64,000 nucleotides of DNA from Aequorivita sp. UBA3180 (GTDB taxonomy: Bacteria > Bacteroidota > Bacteroidia > Flavobacteriales > Flavobacteriaceae): positions 175,591-239,590 of the forward strand of contig DEXQ01000018.1 of the NCBI GenBank assembly GCA_002364215.1, written 5' to 3'. Numbering within the stretch: position 1 is the stretch's first letter; each line of letters starts with the position of its first letter. The position numbers and the translations under genes are program-made. Under the pieces are notes generated by a model, which searched no databases, had not been told where the DNA came from, and worked only from the letters and a program-made list of their open reading frames with translations. Of this stretch, positions 25,342 to 33,352 are shown one piece after another.

Positions 25342-25346
25342 AATTT

Positions 25347-25913
25347 TTATGCAAATGCAACTACTCCATTGAGAAGGGTATAGATAATAGCGGTTATTAA
25401 CCCTATTAAAAAGATAATGACTGAAACAAATAGAAGTCGCTGTTTATGGGTGATTATTTTGCCTAAAAAATACAAATCGATTATCATTTCGTCATAAATA
25501 TTTTGGCCTTTTTTCATTATTCGTTTAAACTCGTTTTTAAATTCAGTTAGCGACAGTTTTGCAAAATTTTCGGCATATAAGGTTCCTTTGTAACCACTTT
25601 TTTTATAAGATGATCCAAAATATCGATGTGGCACCATACTGAATAGTGCGAAGATCATTGATAGCAAGCTGCAGATTATCAAAATTCGAGTGCCTATTTC
25701 CAACGGAACTTTCTGCGATTTGGGAACTACAAATAACAAACCTAAAAGTAGTGACGTTATGATAGAATTTACCGTTAGCACTATCCTAGCTTTATTGTCA
25801 ACCATTTTTAGAAGATTGTAGTGATTTCGAGAGAGGGTTTTAAATAAAGTTTGCACACCTCGGGCATCATAGCGCTCCAATTTTTCTTGTTTATGAATGG
25901 TTTCTTTTTCCAT
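25347..25913 (-). CDS. Pycsar-effector-like membrane protein (PycTM/DUF5706 type), orphan
   Basis: A 188-aa protein; ATG 25913 preferred to an upstream TTG. An N-terminal helical part carries SRNHYNLLKMVDNKARIVLT then VNSIIT, matching the PycTM/DUF5706 signature (ADNKA...NS), followed by two membrane helices (about 48-68 and 80-100), a cytoplasmic segment YGGTLYAENF-like (YKGTLYAENFAKLS) and a last helix near 160-182. In Pycsar anti-phage defence, PycTM is opened by cyclic pyrimidine nucleotides and breaks the inner membrane. No cyclase is nearby. It lies 9 bp after the ATP-cone/nuclease copy 2 and is probably co-transcribed. Confidence 0.75.
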   Translation of the reverse strand: MEKETIHKQEKLERYDARGVQTLFKTLSRNHYNLLKMVDNKARIVLTVNSIITSLLLGLLFVVPKSQKVPLEIGTRILIICSLLSMIFALFSMVPHRYFGSSYKKSGYKGTLYAENFAKLSLTEFKNEFKRIMKKGQNIYDEMIIDLYFLGKIITHKQRLLFVSVIIFLIGLITAIIYTLLNGVVAFA

Positions 25914-25922
25914 AATAAGCAA

Positions 25923-26765
25923 TTATAAGTCACATAATTTTTTTATTTCGTTTAAAACTTTTTCCTTTCTCAGTGTAGAAATTCCAATTTTATCCAACAA
26001 ATGAGAGTCTTTATAAAGCTCTTTGGTAAGGATTACATTGTATTTAATGAGGAGATGTTTTTCATTTTTTGTCAATGTGGTTAAGGTGGTGATGGGGTAG
26101 AGGGCAAACTTGTCCACATTCTGTTTTATGCCGTTGTTTTTTGGATAGTCCCAACTCAATAAATGTAGCCCCACACACTTGGCGTAATCAATTGCATCGG
26201 TTGAAAAGCGCGTGTTAGTTACCAACCAGCCTTGTTTTAAATGAGATGCTTTTTTTGAGTCGTTGTTCCAACATTTTTGAATATCCAAAAACCTGGAGTT
26301 TATGTATAGCGGGACTTTAACATTGCTAACGGCCTTGGGGTCTGCATGGAATTTACATTCAACCGTATAAGTATTACCATCTTTTTCGGCCAGAACGTCT
26401 ACTTCGTGGGTAATACATTCACCTTGCATAATAATGCCCACTTGCGTACTATAGCCGTGATGCTTCAGCAAGGCACTTACCAACTGTTCAAAAGGATAGC
26501 CTGTTGGGCCTAAATCTAAAATTGCGCGCTTCAAACTGTATTTAGAAGCTGAAGTGCGATTGTGTTTCTTTAAAAGGGAAAAAGCTTTTTTGTAGATTTC
26601 TTTGGAAGGCATACCATCATATAGCGTGGGCATTATTTGTTCCACAATTTCGTCTATTTCACTTTCTGAGGCTTTGCTTCGCCTTAGCGAAGTTTTCAAC
26701 TTTTCCGCATTGAATGTTTCAATTTCTCCGTTGAATTTCTTTATTTCTATGCTGTCATTTTTCAT
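25923..26765 (-). CDS. ATP-cone domain fused to PD-(D/E)XK restriction-endonuclease-like domain (copy 2)
   Basis: A 280-aa paralogue of the gene at 23138, alignable along its whole length: ATP-cone at 6-90 (IEIKKFNGEIETFNAEKLKT; SKYSLKRAILDLGPTGYPFE), nuclease-like core with GECITHEVDVLAEKDG and TVECKFHADP (E-x-K), then the shared late motifs WLVTNTRFSTDAI and CVGLHLLSWDYPKNNGI. All presumed catalytic residues are kept in both copies. It heads a minus-strand pair with the PycTM-like gene, converging on the metallo-hydrolase. The conserved tail HLLDKIGISTLRKEKVLNEI suggests an extra C-terminal helical domain. Confidence 0.8.
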   Translation of the reverse strand: MKNDSIEIKKFNGEIETFNAEKLKTSLRRSKASESEIDEIVEQIMPTLYDGMPSKEIYKKAFSLLKKHNRTSASKYSLKRAILDLGPTGYPFEQLVSALLKHHGYSTQVGIIMQGECITHEVDVLAEKDGNTYTVECKFHADPKAVSNVKVPLYINSRFLDIQKCWNNDSKKASHLKQGWLVTNTRFSTDAIDYAKCVGLHLLSWDYPKNNGIKQNVDKFALYPITTLTTLTKNEKHLLIKYNVILTKELYKDSHLLDKIGISTLRKEKVLNEIKKLCDL

Positions 26766-26776
26766 AATATATCAAG

Positions 26777-27676
26777 TCAAAATCGTAATATTTCAGTCAT
26801 TAAACCGAAACGAATAATATCCAGTTGATGTTGAAAGTAAATATTATAATAATCCAAACCGTGATAAAACTTGATAAAAAAACCGATATCTTCCAAAAAT
26901 TTTGGATGATAATAAAATGTGAAAGCACCGCTGAAACGTTTTGTATCAAAGATTTTCCAGTCGTTAATTTCATCAAACATCCAAGTGGTTTCAATTTTTA
27001 ATGAAAAGTTTGCCTTTCTTTCCTTACTGAAAAAATCACGATCCAGTGGAAGCTTATAGGCAAAAAACGAATTGTGCCATCGCAGCCCGCTATATTGTCC
27101 CTTTAACTCGTCAAGCATCCAGCTTTTGGGATGGATTTCCAAAGAACTTTTAAAGAATTTTACTGCGTTTACCTGAGAACCATAAGAAGTGTCAATGAAA
27201 CCTATTTCAAGAAAATTGGTTGCAAAATTTCCAGATTGTAAATTTATGGAAGTATCGCTATTGTAAAAATTACCGTCTTGGCCATTGGAATGATGTGCTA
27301 TTCTTGCAAACATAGTGGTGTGATGGGCCAATTTCGGGTAGCCAAAGAGATAATACAAAGAGAGTTGTGGAATATAGCTTGGCGTTTTCACAGGATACGA
27401 CTCTTCATTAAACATTCTAATGGTAATCTGAGGTGTTAGGACCATCATCATTCTTGAATCTGCCCTTTTTCTGACCACAAAATTGGGGTTGAGGTTGGCC
27501 TCGAACATAAGCGGCTCAATATTTCCGACGTCCGTTGGAAATGTTATATAGCTATCGCTTTGATTAATGTGGGCAATTTGAACAAGATATAGTCGAGGGA
27601 CTGTATCTGTTTGCTGTTGCGCAAAACTGCTGACAATGCACAATAGAAATACTACGATGTGGAATGTATGAGTCAT
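26777..27676 (-). CDS. Outer-membrane beta-barrel protein, OMPLA (phospholipase A1)-like
   Basis: A 299-aa protein with signal peptide (cleavage near SSFAQQQ, residue 20) and alternating hydrophobic beta-strands ending in an aromatic C-terminal residue (EILRF), typical of outer-membrane barrels. FARIAHHSNGQDGNFYNSDTS resembles the H-x-S-N-G active-site strand of outer-membrane phospholipase A, where His and Ser are catalytic; a following FLEIGF strand fits the neighbouring barrel strand. Overall identity to PldA looks low, so lipase activity is plausible but unproven. Overlaps the upstream membrane gene by 4 bp (ATGA). Confidence 0.6.
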   Translation of the reverse strand: MTHTFHIVVFLLCIVSSFAQQQTDTVPRLYLVQIAHINQSDSYITFPTDVGNIEPLMFEANLNPNFVVRKRADSRMMMVLTPQITIRMFNEESYPVKTPSYIPQLSLYYLFGYPKLAHHTTMFARIAHHSNGQDGNFYNSDTSINLQSGNFATNFLEIGFIDTSYGSQVNAVKFFKSSLEIHPKSWMLDELKGQYSGLRWHNSFFAYKLPLDRDFFSKERKANFSLKIETTWMFDEINDWKIFDTKRFSGAFTFYYHPKFLEDIGFFIKFYHGLDYYNIYFQHQLDIIRFGLMTEILRF

Positions 27677-28065
27677 GTTTTTTTCTTCAAACCATAGTAT
27701 ATCATTCCTGCAAAAAACAATGTAACCAAAATCCTAAAAAGCATAGCTCCAATGGTACGGCTTTCATACAGGCCATCATTATTGATATAAATGAACAGCC
27801 CAATATATGCCAGAACGAGTATTATGGCCGCAATTAGCATAACAGATAATGACCATTTTTTTAAAAAAAGATACCCGTAGGAAGCCAAAAGGTATAAAAG
27901 ACTTACCATAAAATTTGCCCAAACCACCAAAGGCACATAATTGCCTTCCTTTGCACGTATTCCGAACCAATCAAATATTACGGAACTGCTCAAAAAAAGT
28001 GTGAGCAATGCAAATACAATTAGTAGAACTGCAATAACGTATCTAAATACTTTATTTTTTTTCAT
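27673..28065 (-). CDS. Four-helix membrane protein of unknown function
   Basis: A 130-aa protein with four membrane segments (about 8-30, 46-66, 72-94, 105-124) and a basic C-terminus (GLKKKT). No motif or family recognised. It lies between the LOG gene (11 bp upstream) and the OMPLA-like gene (4-bp overlap), so it is probably the penultimate gene of the long minus-strand transcript. Confidence 0.6.
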   Translation of the reverse strand: MKKNKVFRYVIAVLLIVFALLTLFLSSSVIFDWFGIRAKEGNYVPLVVWANFMVSLLYLLASYGYLFLKKWSLSVMLIAAIILVLAYIGLFIYINNDGLYESRTIGAMLFRILVTLFFAGMIYYGLKKKT

Positions 28066-28076
28066 GATTCAACGAT

Positions 28077-28826
28077 TTAAAATTTTCTTCGGTTTTCACC
28101 ATACCACCATTTTGGTTTGTATTGTTTTTTCACCAATCCAAATCTTTTAATGGCGTGAATTTTTATATGCGCTACAACTTCTTCAGCAGAATCGGTTACG
28201 AAAAGTAGTTTCATATCCTCGTGGCTAATGCTTTCGTTATCTGCCATTGATTGAATGTGGTGACAAAGCTCTTTGTGGTATTCAGAATCGAAAATAACAA
28301 TAGGGAAATTTTCGATTAGTTTAGTTTGTATCAATGTAATTGCTTCAAAGAGTTCATCTAAAGTTCCCATTCCACCAGGCATTACTACGTAGGCATAAGA
28401 ATATTTCATCAATAAAAACTTTCTAACAAAGAAATAGGGAATGTCTATCCATTTGTGCAAATAGGGGTTTGGTTTTTGCTCAAAAGGCAGAATAATATTC
28501 ACTCCCACAGAATAGCCGCCAGCCTCAAAAGCGCCTTTGTTGGCGGCTTCCATAATACCCGGACCACCTCCTGTCATAATAGTGAACCCTAATTTTGAAA
28601 GTTCAGCTCCAATTTTTTCTGCATTTTGATAGTGTTTGGAATCTGGAGTGAACCGTGCCGAGCCAAAAACAGTAACACAGGGTCCGATAAAGTGCATTTT
28701 CCGAAAACCACGTACAAATTGGTACAACACCCTTAAAGCAAACCCCAATTCTTTAAACCTTGAAAGGGGCCCCCGAAGGAATGGCGATTCGCTTTTTTGT
28801 AAATGATATTTGATGTTATTTTCCAT
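28077..28826 (-). CDS. LOG-family nucleotide phosphoribohydrolase (Rossmann fold)
   Basis: A 249-aa protein with the two LOG signatures: GGGPGIMEAANKGAFEAGG near residues 85-103 and PGGMGTLDELFEAIT near 150-164. VFGSARF opens the Rossmann fold. LOG enzymes cleave the N-glycosidic bond of nucleoside 5'-monophosphates; plant and actinobacterial members activate cytokinins, while most bacterial ones act in purine nucleotide clearance. Its ATG shares one base with the upstream ABC permease stop, so it is translated with the exporter genes, although a functional link is not obvious. Confidence 0.88.
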   Translation of the reverse strand: MENNIKYHLQKSESPFLRGPLSRFKELGFALRVLYQFVRGFRKMHFIGPCVTVFGSARFTPDSKHYQNAEKIGAELSKLGFTIMTGGGPGIMEAANKGAFEAGGYSVGVNIILPFEQKPNPYLHKWIDIPYFFVRKFLLMKYSYAYVVMPGGMGTLDELFEAITLIQTKLIENFPIVIFDSEYHKELCHHIQSMADNESISHEDMKLLFVTDSAEEVVAHIKIHAIKRFGLVKKQYKPKWWYGENRRKF

Positions 28827-29947
28827 TAATTTACTTTTTTATAGCTCCAAACCGCCAAACCGTTCATTATAATTGCATATAGCAGCGTTTTCCACAGCTG
28901 TGGTAAAATATCCATAAAGCCGGAGCCTTTCAGCATAACCATGCGTACAATCTCTACAAAATATTTTATAGGGTTAAATTCCGTAACTATCTGTGCCCAT
29001 TTTGGCATGCTTTCTATTGGTGTAAACAAGCCGCTCATTAAAATAAAAATCACGACAAAAAACCAAGCGATAAACATAGCCTGTTGTTGGGTGTCGGTGA
29101 AATTTGAAATTAGTAGCCCCATTCCTAAAATCACTAAAATATAAATGGAAGTGTATGCGTATAGAAGTATTATGCTGCCTAACATTGGAACATTGAAAAT
29201 TACTTTTGCAAGTATCAGCCCAATAGTTAGCAAGCCCATTCCAATTACCCAAAACGGAAATAATTTCCCGATAATAAACTGACTTTTGCGAATGGGGGTC
29301 ACGTTGATTTGTTCCAAAGTGCCTATTTCTTTTTCTCTAACAATATTCATCCCAGAGAGAAATAGGGTAATCATAGTTACCAATAGCACTAAAATACCTG
29401 GGACCATGAAGGTTTTATAATCTAAAGTAGTATTGTACCAAAAGGAAGGGATGCTCTCAATTGTAACGGGCCGTCCAATTTTCTTAGATTTATCCATTAA
29501 ATTAATTTTCACATCTTTATTAAAACTTTGGACAATTTGATTTACATAACCACTTTCCACTCCGGCAGCGGCACCGTCAATAGCGTTAATAGTGATGGAT
29601 AAATTGGTTGTTTTTTCCTTTAGGAGATTTAGTTCAAAATGATTTGGGATTTCCATCACCACATCAACTTCTCCAGCTAACATTGCAGAGCTCGCTTTTT
29701 CTTGTGAGGGAAAATCGGTTAATACATCGAAATAAGTAGAAGCATTAAACTTTTCAATCAATGCGCGGGAGGATGAGGTATGATCGTAATCTATGTATGC
29801 GAATTTTATGTTTTTTACTTCATAAGTAGCTGCATTGGAGAGTATAACCAATTGGAGAATTGGAAGGATGAAAATGATTGGCAACATCCCTTTATTTCTA
29901 AAGATTTGTTTGAATTCTTTTTGTATTATGTAACCGATAGTCTTCAT
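28826..29947 (-). CDS. ABC-2 type exporter permease (second)
   Basis: A 373-aa ABC-2 permease: one N-terminal membrane helix (IFILPILQLVILSNA), a large external domain (about 45-170) and five C-terminal helices (about 180-370) with the MNIVREKEIGTLEQINVTP coupling segment. Layout as in YbhR/YhhJ-type exporters. It pairs with the adjoining permease (one-base overlap) and the two upstream ATPases to form a heterodimeric drug or xenobiotic exporter working with the HlyD and TolC products of the same operon. Confidence 0.9.
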   Translation of the reverse strand: MKTIGYIIQKEFKQIFRNKGMLPIIFILPILQLVILSNAATYEVKNIKFAYIDYDHTSSSRALIEKFNASTYFDVLTDFPSQEKASSAMLAGEVDVVMEIPNHFELNLLKEKTTNLSITINAIDGAAAGVESGYVNQIVQSFNKDVKINLMDKSKKIGRPVTIESIPSFWYNTTLDYKTFMVPGILVLLVTMITLFLSGMNIVREKEIGTLEQINVTPIRKSQFIIGKLFPFWVIGMGLLTIGLILAKVIFNVPMLGSIILLYAYTSIYILVILGMGLLISNFTDTQQQAMFIAWFFVVIFILMSGLFTPIESMPKWAQIVTEFNPIKYFVEIVRMVMLKGSGFMDILPQLWKTLLYAIIMNGLAVWSYKKVN

Positions 29948-31053
29948 TATTCCAAGCGTATTTTATATTTTTTCACACTTAACCCAATAAAGAAAAGGGT
30001 CATTCCAATCAAAATCAGCGTTTCTTTCCAGACATATGCCATTCCAACGCCTTTCAGCATGATGCCCTTTATAATGATGATAAACCATTTAGCAGGAATG
30101 ATGTTACTGATTACTTGTAATGGTGCTGGCATACTGGATATTGGAAAGATAAATCCAGAAAGTAATATTACGGGAAGCATCAAACCCATCAACGAAATCA
30201 TCATTGCAGACTGTTGAGTTTCTGCGATGGTTGAGATTAAAATTCCCAACGCTAATGATGTGATTATAAACAAAACACTTTCTGTACCCAATAAAAATAG
30301 ACTGCCCTGAACTGGCATCTTAAATATAAAAATGCTCAAAACAACTATTACCGCTGCATTTATAACAGATAGAAAAATATACGGAACCACTTTCCCGATA
30401 ATAACCTGAAATGGTTTTAAGGGTGAAACAAGTAGAATTTCCATGGTGCCCAATTCCTTTTCGCGGGTTATGGAGATTGAGGTCATCATAGCCGAAACCA
30501 GCATTAAAATAATAGTCATAACGCCGGGAACGAACATAAAAACACTTTTAAGTTCTGGATTGTAAACCATCCGTGTCTGCGGAATTATCTGATACTCTAT
30601 TACTATATCTTTATTTTTAGATTGTTGATAGTTTTGAAGTATTGAATTGATATAGTTAGTGATCGAATTTGCAGTATTTGGGTCGGTGGCGTCAGTTATT
30701 ATTTGAATGGTAGCCTTCTGCTCTTTTATAAGATTTTTGCTGAAATCTTTTTCAAAATTCAAAACTGCTTTTATTTTTCCTTTTTTGAAAGCTGTTTCAA
30801 TATCGGTTTCCCGAACAATCATTTGTTTAATGGTGAAATATTTTGAAGCTGAAATCTTATTAATTATTTCTTCTGTGGTAGTATCTTTTGAATGGTCCAA
30901 AATGGCAATATCAACGTTATTGATTTCATTGGTGATAGCAAACCCGAAAAGCAATATTTGGGCAATGGGCATCCCAAAAAGAATGAACAACGACCGTCTA
31001 TCCCTGAAGATATGGTAAAACTCCTTTTTTATAAAACCTATAAATCGTTTCAT
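29947..31053 (-). CDS. ABC-2 type exporter permease (first)
   Basis: A 368-aa ABC-2 permease homologous to the next gene: N-terminal helix FILFGMPIAQILLFGFAI, external domain with the NNVDIAILDHSKDTTTEEII phrase, and five C-terminal helices with SITREKELGTMEILLVSP. As with YbhS, the large extracytoplasmic loop may dock to the HlyD adaptor. Start lies 49 bp after the ATPase stop, across a short GC-rich palindrome (31066-31080). Confidence 0.9.
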   Translation of the reverse strand: MKRFIGFIKKEFYHIFRDRRSLFILFGMPIAQILLFGFAITNEINNVDIAILDHSKDTTTEEIINKISASKYFTIKQMIVRETDIETAFKKGKIKAVLNFEKDFSKNLIKEQKATIQIITDATDPNTANSITNYINSILQNYQQSKNKDIVIEYQIIPQTRMVYNPELKSVFMFVPGVMTIILMLVSAMMTSISITREKELGTMEILLVSPLKPFQVIIGKVVPYIFLSVINAAVIVVLSIFIFKMPVQGSLFLLGTESVLFIITSLALGILISTIAETQQSAMMISLMGLMLPVILLSGFIFPISSMPAPLQVISNIIPAKWFIIIIKGIMLKGVGMAYVWKETLILIGMTLFFIGLSVKKYKIRLE

Positions 31054-31065
31054 TTTCCCCTCTAA

Positions 31066-31080
31066 CTCCCCAAAGGGGAG
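31066..31080. repeat. Palindrome CTCCCC-AAA-GGGGAG
   Basis: A perfect 6-bp-arm hairpin in the spacer before the first permease. A related GC-rich repeat (CCCTTTCCTTTGGGAAGGG) starts about 45 bp further inside the end of the ATPase gene. Both look like the dispersed CCCCAAAGGGG-type intergenic repeat of flavobacterial genomes. In the minus-strand mRNA it would form a short hairpin between ATPase and permease. Confidence 0.55.
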
Positions 31081-31101
31081 AACTTATTTCGTTGTTAATT
31101 T

Positions 31102-31878
31102 TTAATTGCAATCGGTATTTTTTCCCTTTCCTTTGGGAAGGGTCGGGGATGGGATTCTAGCCAATTTCAAAAACACATCGTTCATAGAGTCTACCTTAAA
31201 TTGTTCTTTCAATTTCTTTGGTGTGTCCAAAGCTTCTATTTTTCCTTCCACCATTATAGAAACACGGTCGCAGTATTCGGCTTCGTCCATATAATGCGTG
31301 GTTACGAAAATAGTGGTGCCCTGGTCGGCGGCCTTATAGATCATTTCCCAAAACTGTCTTCGGGTTATGGGGTCAACGCCGCCAGTGGGCTCATCCAAGA
31401 AAACAATTTTTGGTTCGTGCAAAAGTGAAACCGAAAATGAAAGCTTTTGTTTCCAGCCCAAAGGCAAGGAGCCAACTAATTTATTACTGATATTTTCCAG
31501 CCCCAATTCAGAAATTAATTCTTCCCTTTTCTCCTTAATTTTTTTTTTGGACAAACCATAAATACCTCCAAAAAATGTAATGTTCTCTTTTACTGTTAAA
31601 TCATCATAAAGTGCGAATTTTTGGCTCATATAGCCTATGTTTTTTTTGATGTTTTCGGGCTGGGAATACACATCAAACCCTGCAACAGTAGCTTGGCCCG
31701 AGGAAGGCTTTGAGATTCCTATCAGCATTTTCATAGCCGTGGTTTTTCCTGCGCCGTTCGCTCCCAAAAACCCAAAGATTTCACCTTTTTTGACTTCAAA
31801 ACTGATAGTGTTTACAGCTGTGAAATCACCAAATGTTTTGGTTAATTGATTGACTTCTATTACATTTTCTTCTTTCAT
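31102..31878 (-). CDS. ABC transporter ATPase (second)
   Basis: A 258-aa ATPase: Walker A FLGANGAGKTTAMKMLIG, Q-loop YMSQKFALYDDL, signature LPLGWKQKLSFSV (a weakened LSGGQ, reading LPLGW), Walker B KIVFLDEPTGGVDP and H-loop VTTHYMDEAEYCD. The altered signature suggests one asymmetric ATP site in the pair. The last 17 residues (IPSPTLPKGKGKNTDCN) are encoded by a dispersed GC-rich repeat (31125-31150) and are probably an accretion to the natural end. Start shares one base with the previous ATPase stop. Confidence 0.92.
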   Translation of the reverse strand: MKEENVIEVNQLTKTFGDFTAVNTISFEVKKGEIFGFLGANGAGKTTAMKMLIGISKPSSGQATVAGFDVYSQPENIKKNIGYMSQKFALYDDLTVKENITFFGGIYGLSKKKIKEKREELISELGLENISNKLVGSLPLGWKQKLSFSVSLLHEPKIVFLDEPTGGVDPITRRQFWEMIYKAADQGTTIFVTTHYMDEAEYCDRVSIMVEGKIEALDTPKKLKEQFKVDSMNDVFLKLARIPSPTLPKGKGKNTDCN

Positions 31879-32780
31879 TACCGCGCTAATTCCATAAAGG
31901 CATCCTCTATATTTGCTTTGGTAGATTCTATGTGAATAGCTGTTAGGCCTTCTTTTTCCAAATAGGATTGCAAATCACTTATTTCAAATAAATCCCTCTT
32001 GTCGGTATAATGCACAAATTCGCCAAAGGGAAAGACGCTATATACGTGCTCGTATTGCTGCAGCGATTGGATCAATTTGTACATATTAACTGCGCCCACA
32101 TTGTAAATGGTTTTCGGGAATTGGCTTACAATGGCTTCGGGTGTGTCGATTTTTAAAATCTTGCCGCCCTGTATCAAGGCAATCCTGTCGCATAATGCCG
32201 CTTCGTCCATATATGGAGTTGAAACCAAAATGGTAATCCCTTTTTTCTGTAAACGTTTCAACATTTCCCAAAATTCCTTTCGCGAAACCGGGTCAACGCC
32301 GGTCGTGGGTTCGTCCAGAAAAAGCACTTTAGGTTTGTGAATCAATGCGCAACAGAGGGCGAGTTTTTGCTTCATTCCGCCAGAAAGTTTTCCTGCGCGT
32401 CGATTTTTGAAAGGTTCAATTTGAACGTAAATATCTTCAATCAAATCGTAATTTTCTTCAATCGTAGTTCCGAAAATAGTGGCGAAAAACGCCAGGTTTT
32501 CCTCTACAGTCAAATCTTGGTAAAGCGAAAAGCGCCCGGGCATATAGCCCACTGCCTTTCGAATGGCCTTATAATCTTTTACAACATCAAATCCGGCAAC
32601 GGTGGCAGTCCCTTCATCGGAAATTAACAGCGTGGTCAAAATCCTGAAAATGGTGGTTTTCCCGGCGCCATCTGGCCCGATTAGGCCAAAGAGTTCGCCC
32701 GGGTTCACATCAAACGAAATGTCCTGAACTGCTTTTACCTTTTTATAGGATTTGCTGATATTGCTTAGGGAAATGCTCAT
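31878..32780 (-). CDS. ABC transporter ATPase (first)
   Basis: A 300-aa ATPase with a complete site: Walker A LIGPDGAGKTTIFRILT, YMPGRFSLYQDL, signature KLSGGMKQKLALCC, Walker B KVLFLDEPTTGVDP, H-loop VSTPYMDEAALCD (His replaced by Pro-Tyr here). About 60 extra C-terminal residues form a regulatory-type tail, usual in DrrA/YbhF-like exporters. Together with the second ATPase it powers the two ABC-2 permeases. A large inverted repeat precedes it. Confidence 0.92.
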   Translation of the reverse strand: MSISLSNISKSYKKVKAVQDISFDVNPGELFGLIGPDGAGKTTIFRILTTLLISDEGTATVAGFDVVKDYKAIRKAVGYMPGRFSLYQDLTVEENLAFFATIFGTTIEENYDLIEDIYVQIEPFKNRRAGKLSGGMKQKLALCCALIHKPKVLFLDEPTTGVDPVSRKEFWEMLKRLQKKGITILVSTPYMDEAALCDRIALIQGGKILKIDTPEAIVSQFPKTIYNVGAVNMYKLIQSLQQYEHVYSVFPFGEFVHYTDKRDLFEISDLQSYLEKEGLTAIHIESTKANIEDAFMELAR

Positions 32781-32802
32781 TTCTTTTGTTATTAAATTAT
32801 TA

Positions 32803-32866
32803 AGTTATTGGGTTACTGAGTTATTGGGTTATTCTGAAGTGTTAATAACTGAGTAACCCAATAACT
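32803..32866. repeat. Large inverted repeat between the OsmC and ABC-ATPase genes
   Basis: Arms of 23 nt (32803-32825 and 32844-32866; 22 of 23 pairs, motif GTTATTGGGTTACT) enclose an 18-nt loop. It lies upstream of the ATPase gene and downstream of the OsmC stop, so in the minus-strand transcript it forms a long hairpin that could terminate, protect or process the mRNA. Confidence 0.7.
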
Positions 32867-32880
32867 CCGTAACTTTTCCC

Positions 32881-33339
32881 TTAATTTTCAACTTTGACGG
32901 TAACTTCCATTGTAACCTTCGATTTTATTGAGTTTGAAATCAAACAAGCCGCTTCCGATTTTTGGAGGATGCGTTCTGCTCGTTCCCGATCTTTTTCATC
33001 TTTAATGGTTACGATGGGTTGTAGAATTACTTCCGTCATTAAATATTTGCCGTCCACTTTTTCCAAAACACCTTTCGATTTACAGCTGAATCCTGTGAAA
33101 TCCAGTTTTGAATTTTCAGCAATTGCCAAAAAAGTAGTCATCAAGCAACTGCTTACTGCTGCTGTAAAAAGATGTTCGGGCGACCAAATATTAGGCATTC
33201 CCTTTGGAAATTCGGGAGGTGTAGCAACTTCAATGCAATTTGCTGAATGCGTATTACCTTCTGCCAATTCTGGCGAGCACATCATTCCTTTCCGGTCCTC
33301 GCGCCAAGTGATATCTATGTTATAATTATGTTTTTCCAT
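32881..33339 (-). CDS. OsmC/Ohr family peroxide-reductase-like protein
   Basis: A 152-aa protein. The two redox cysteines are present: AAVSSCLMTTFLAIAE near residue 66 and SEAACLISNSI near 131. PNIWSPEHLFTAA marks the OsmC active-site loop. The family reduces organic hydroperoxides with thiols, although this subgroup has also been found in acyl or thiol handling. It lies in the middle of the exporter operon, as a detoxification partner. Confidence 0.85.
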   Translation of the reverse strand: MEKHNYNIDITWREDRKGMMCSPELAEGNTHSANCIEVATPPEFPKGMPNIWSPEHLFTAAVSSCLMTTFLAIAENSKLDFTGFSCKSKGVLEKVDGKYLMTEVILQPIVTIKDEKDRERAERILQKSEAACLISNSIKSKVTMEVTVKVEN

Positions 33340-33352
33340 GATTCAGAATATT

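Noticed and set aside
25347..25913. A complete Pycsar defence operon
   Set aside because: No nucleotide cyclase is adjacent; only an effector-like protein is seen.
29780..30217. 145-codon plus-strand frame across the two ABC permease genes
   Set aside because: Complement of two clearly coding permease genes; low complexity and no signal of its own.
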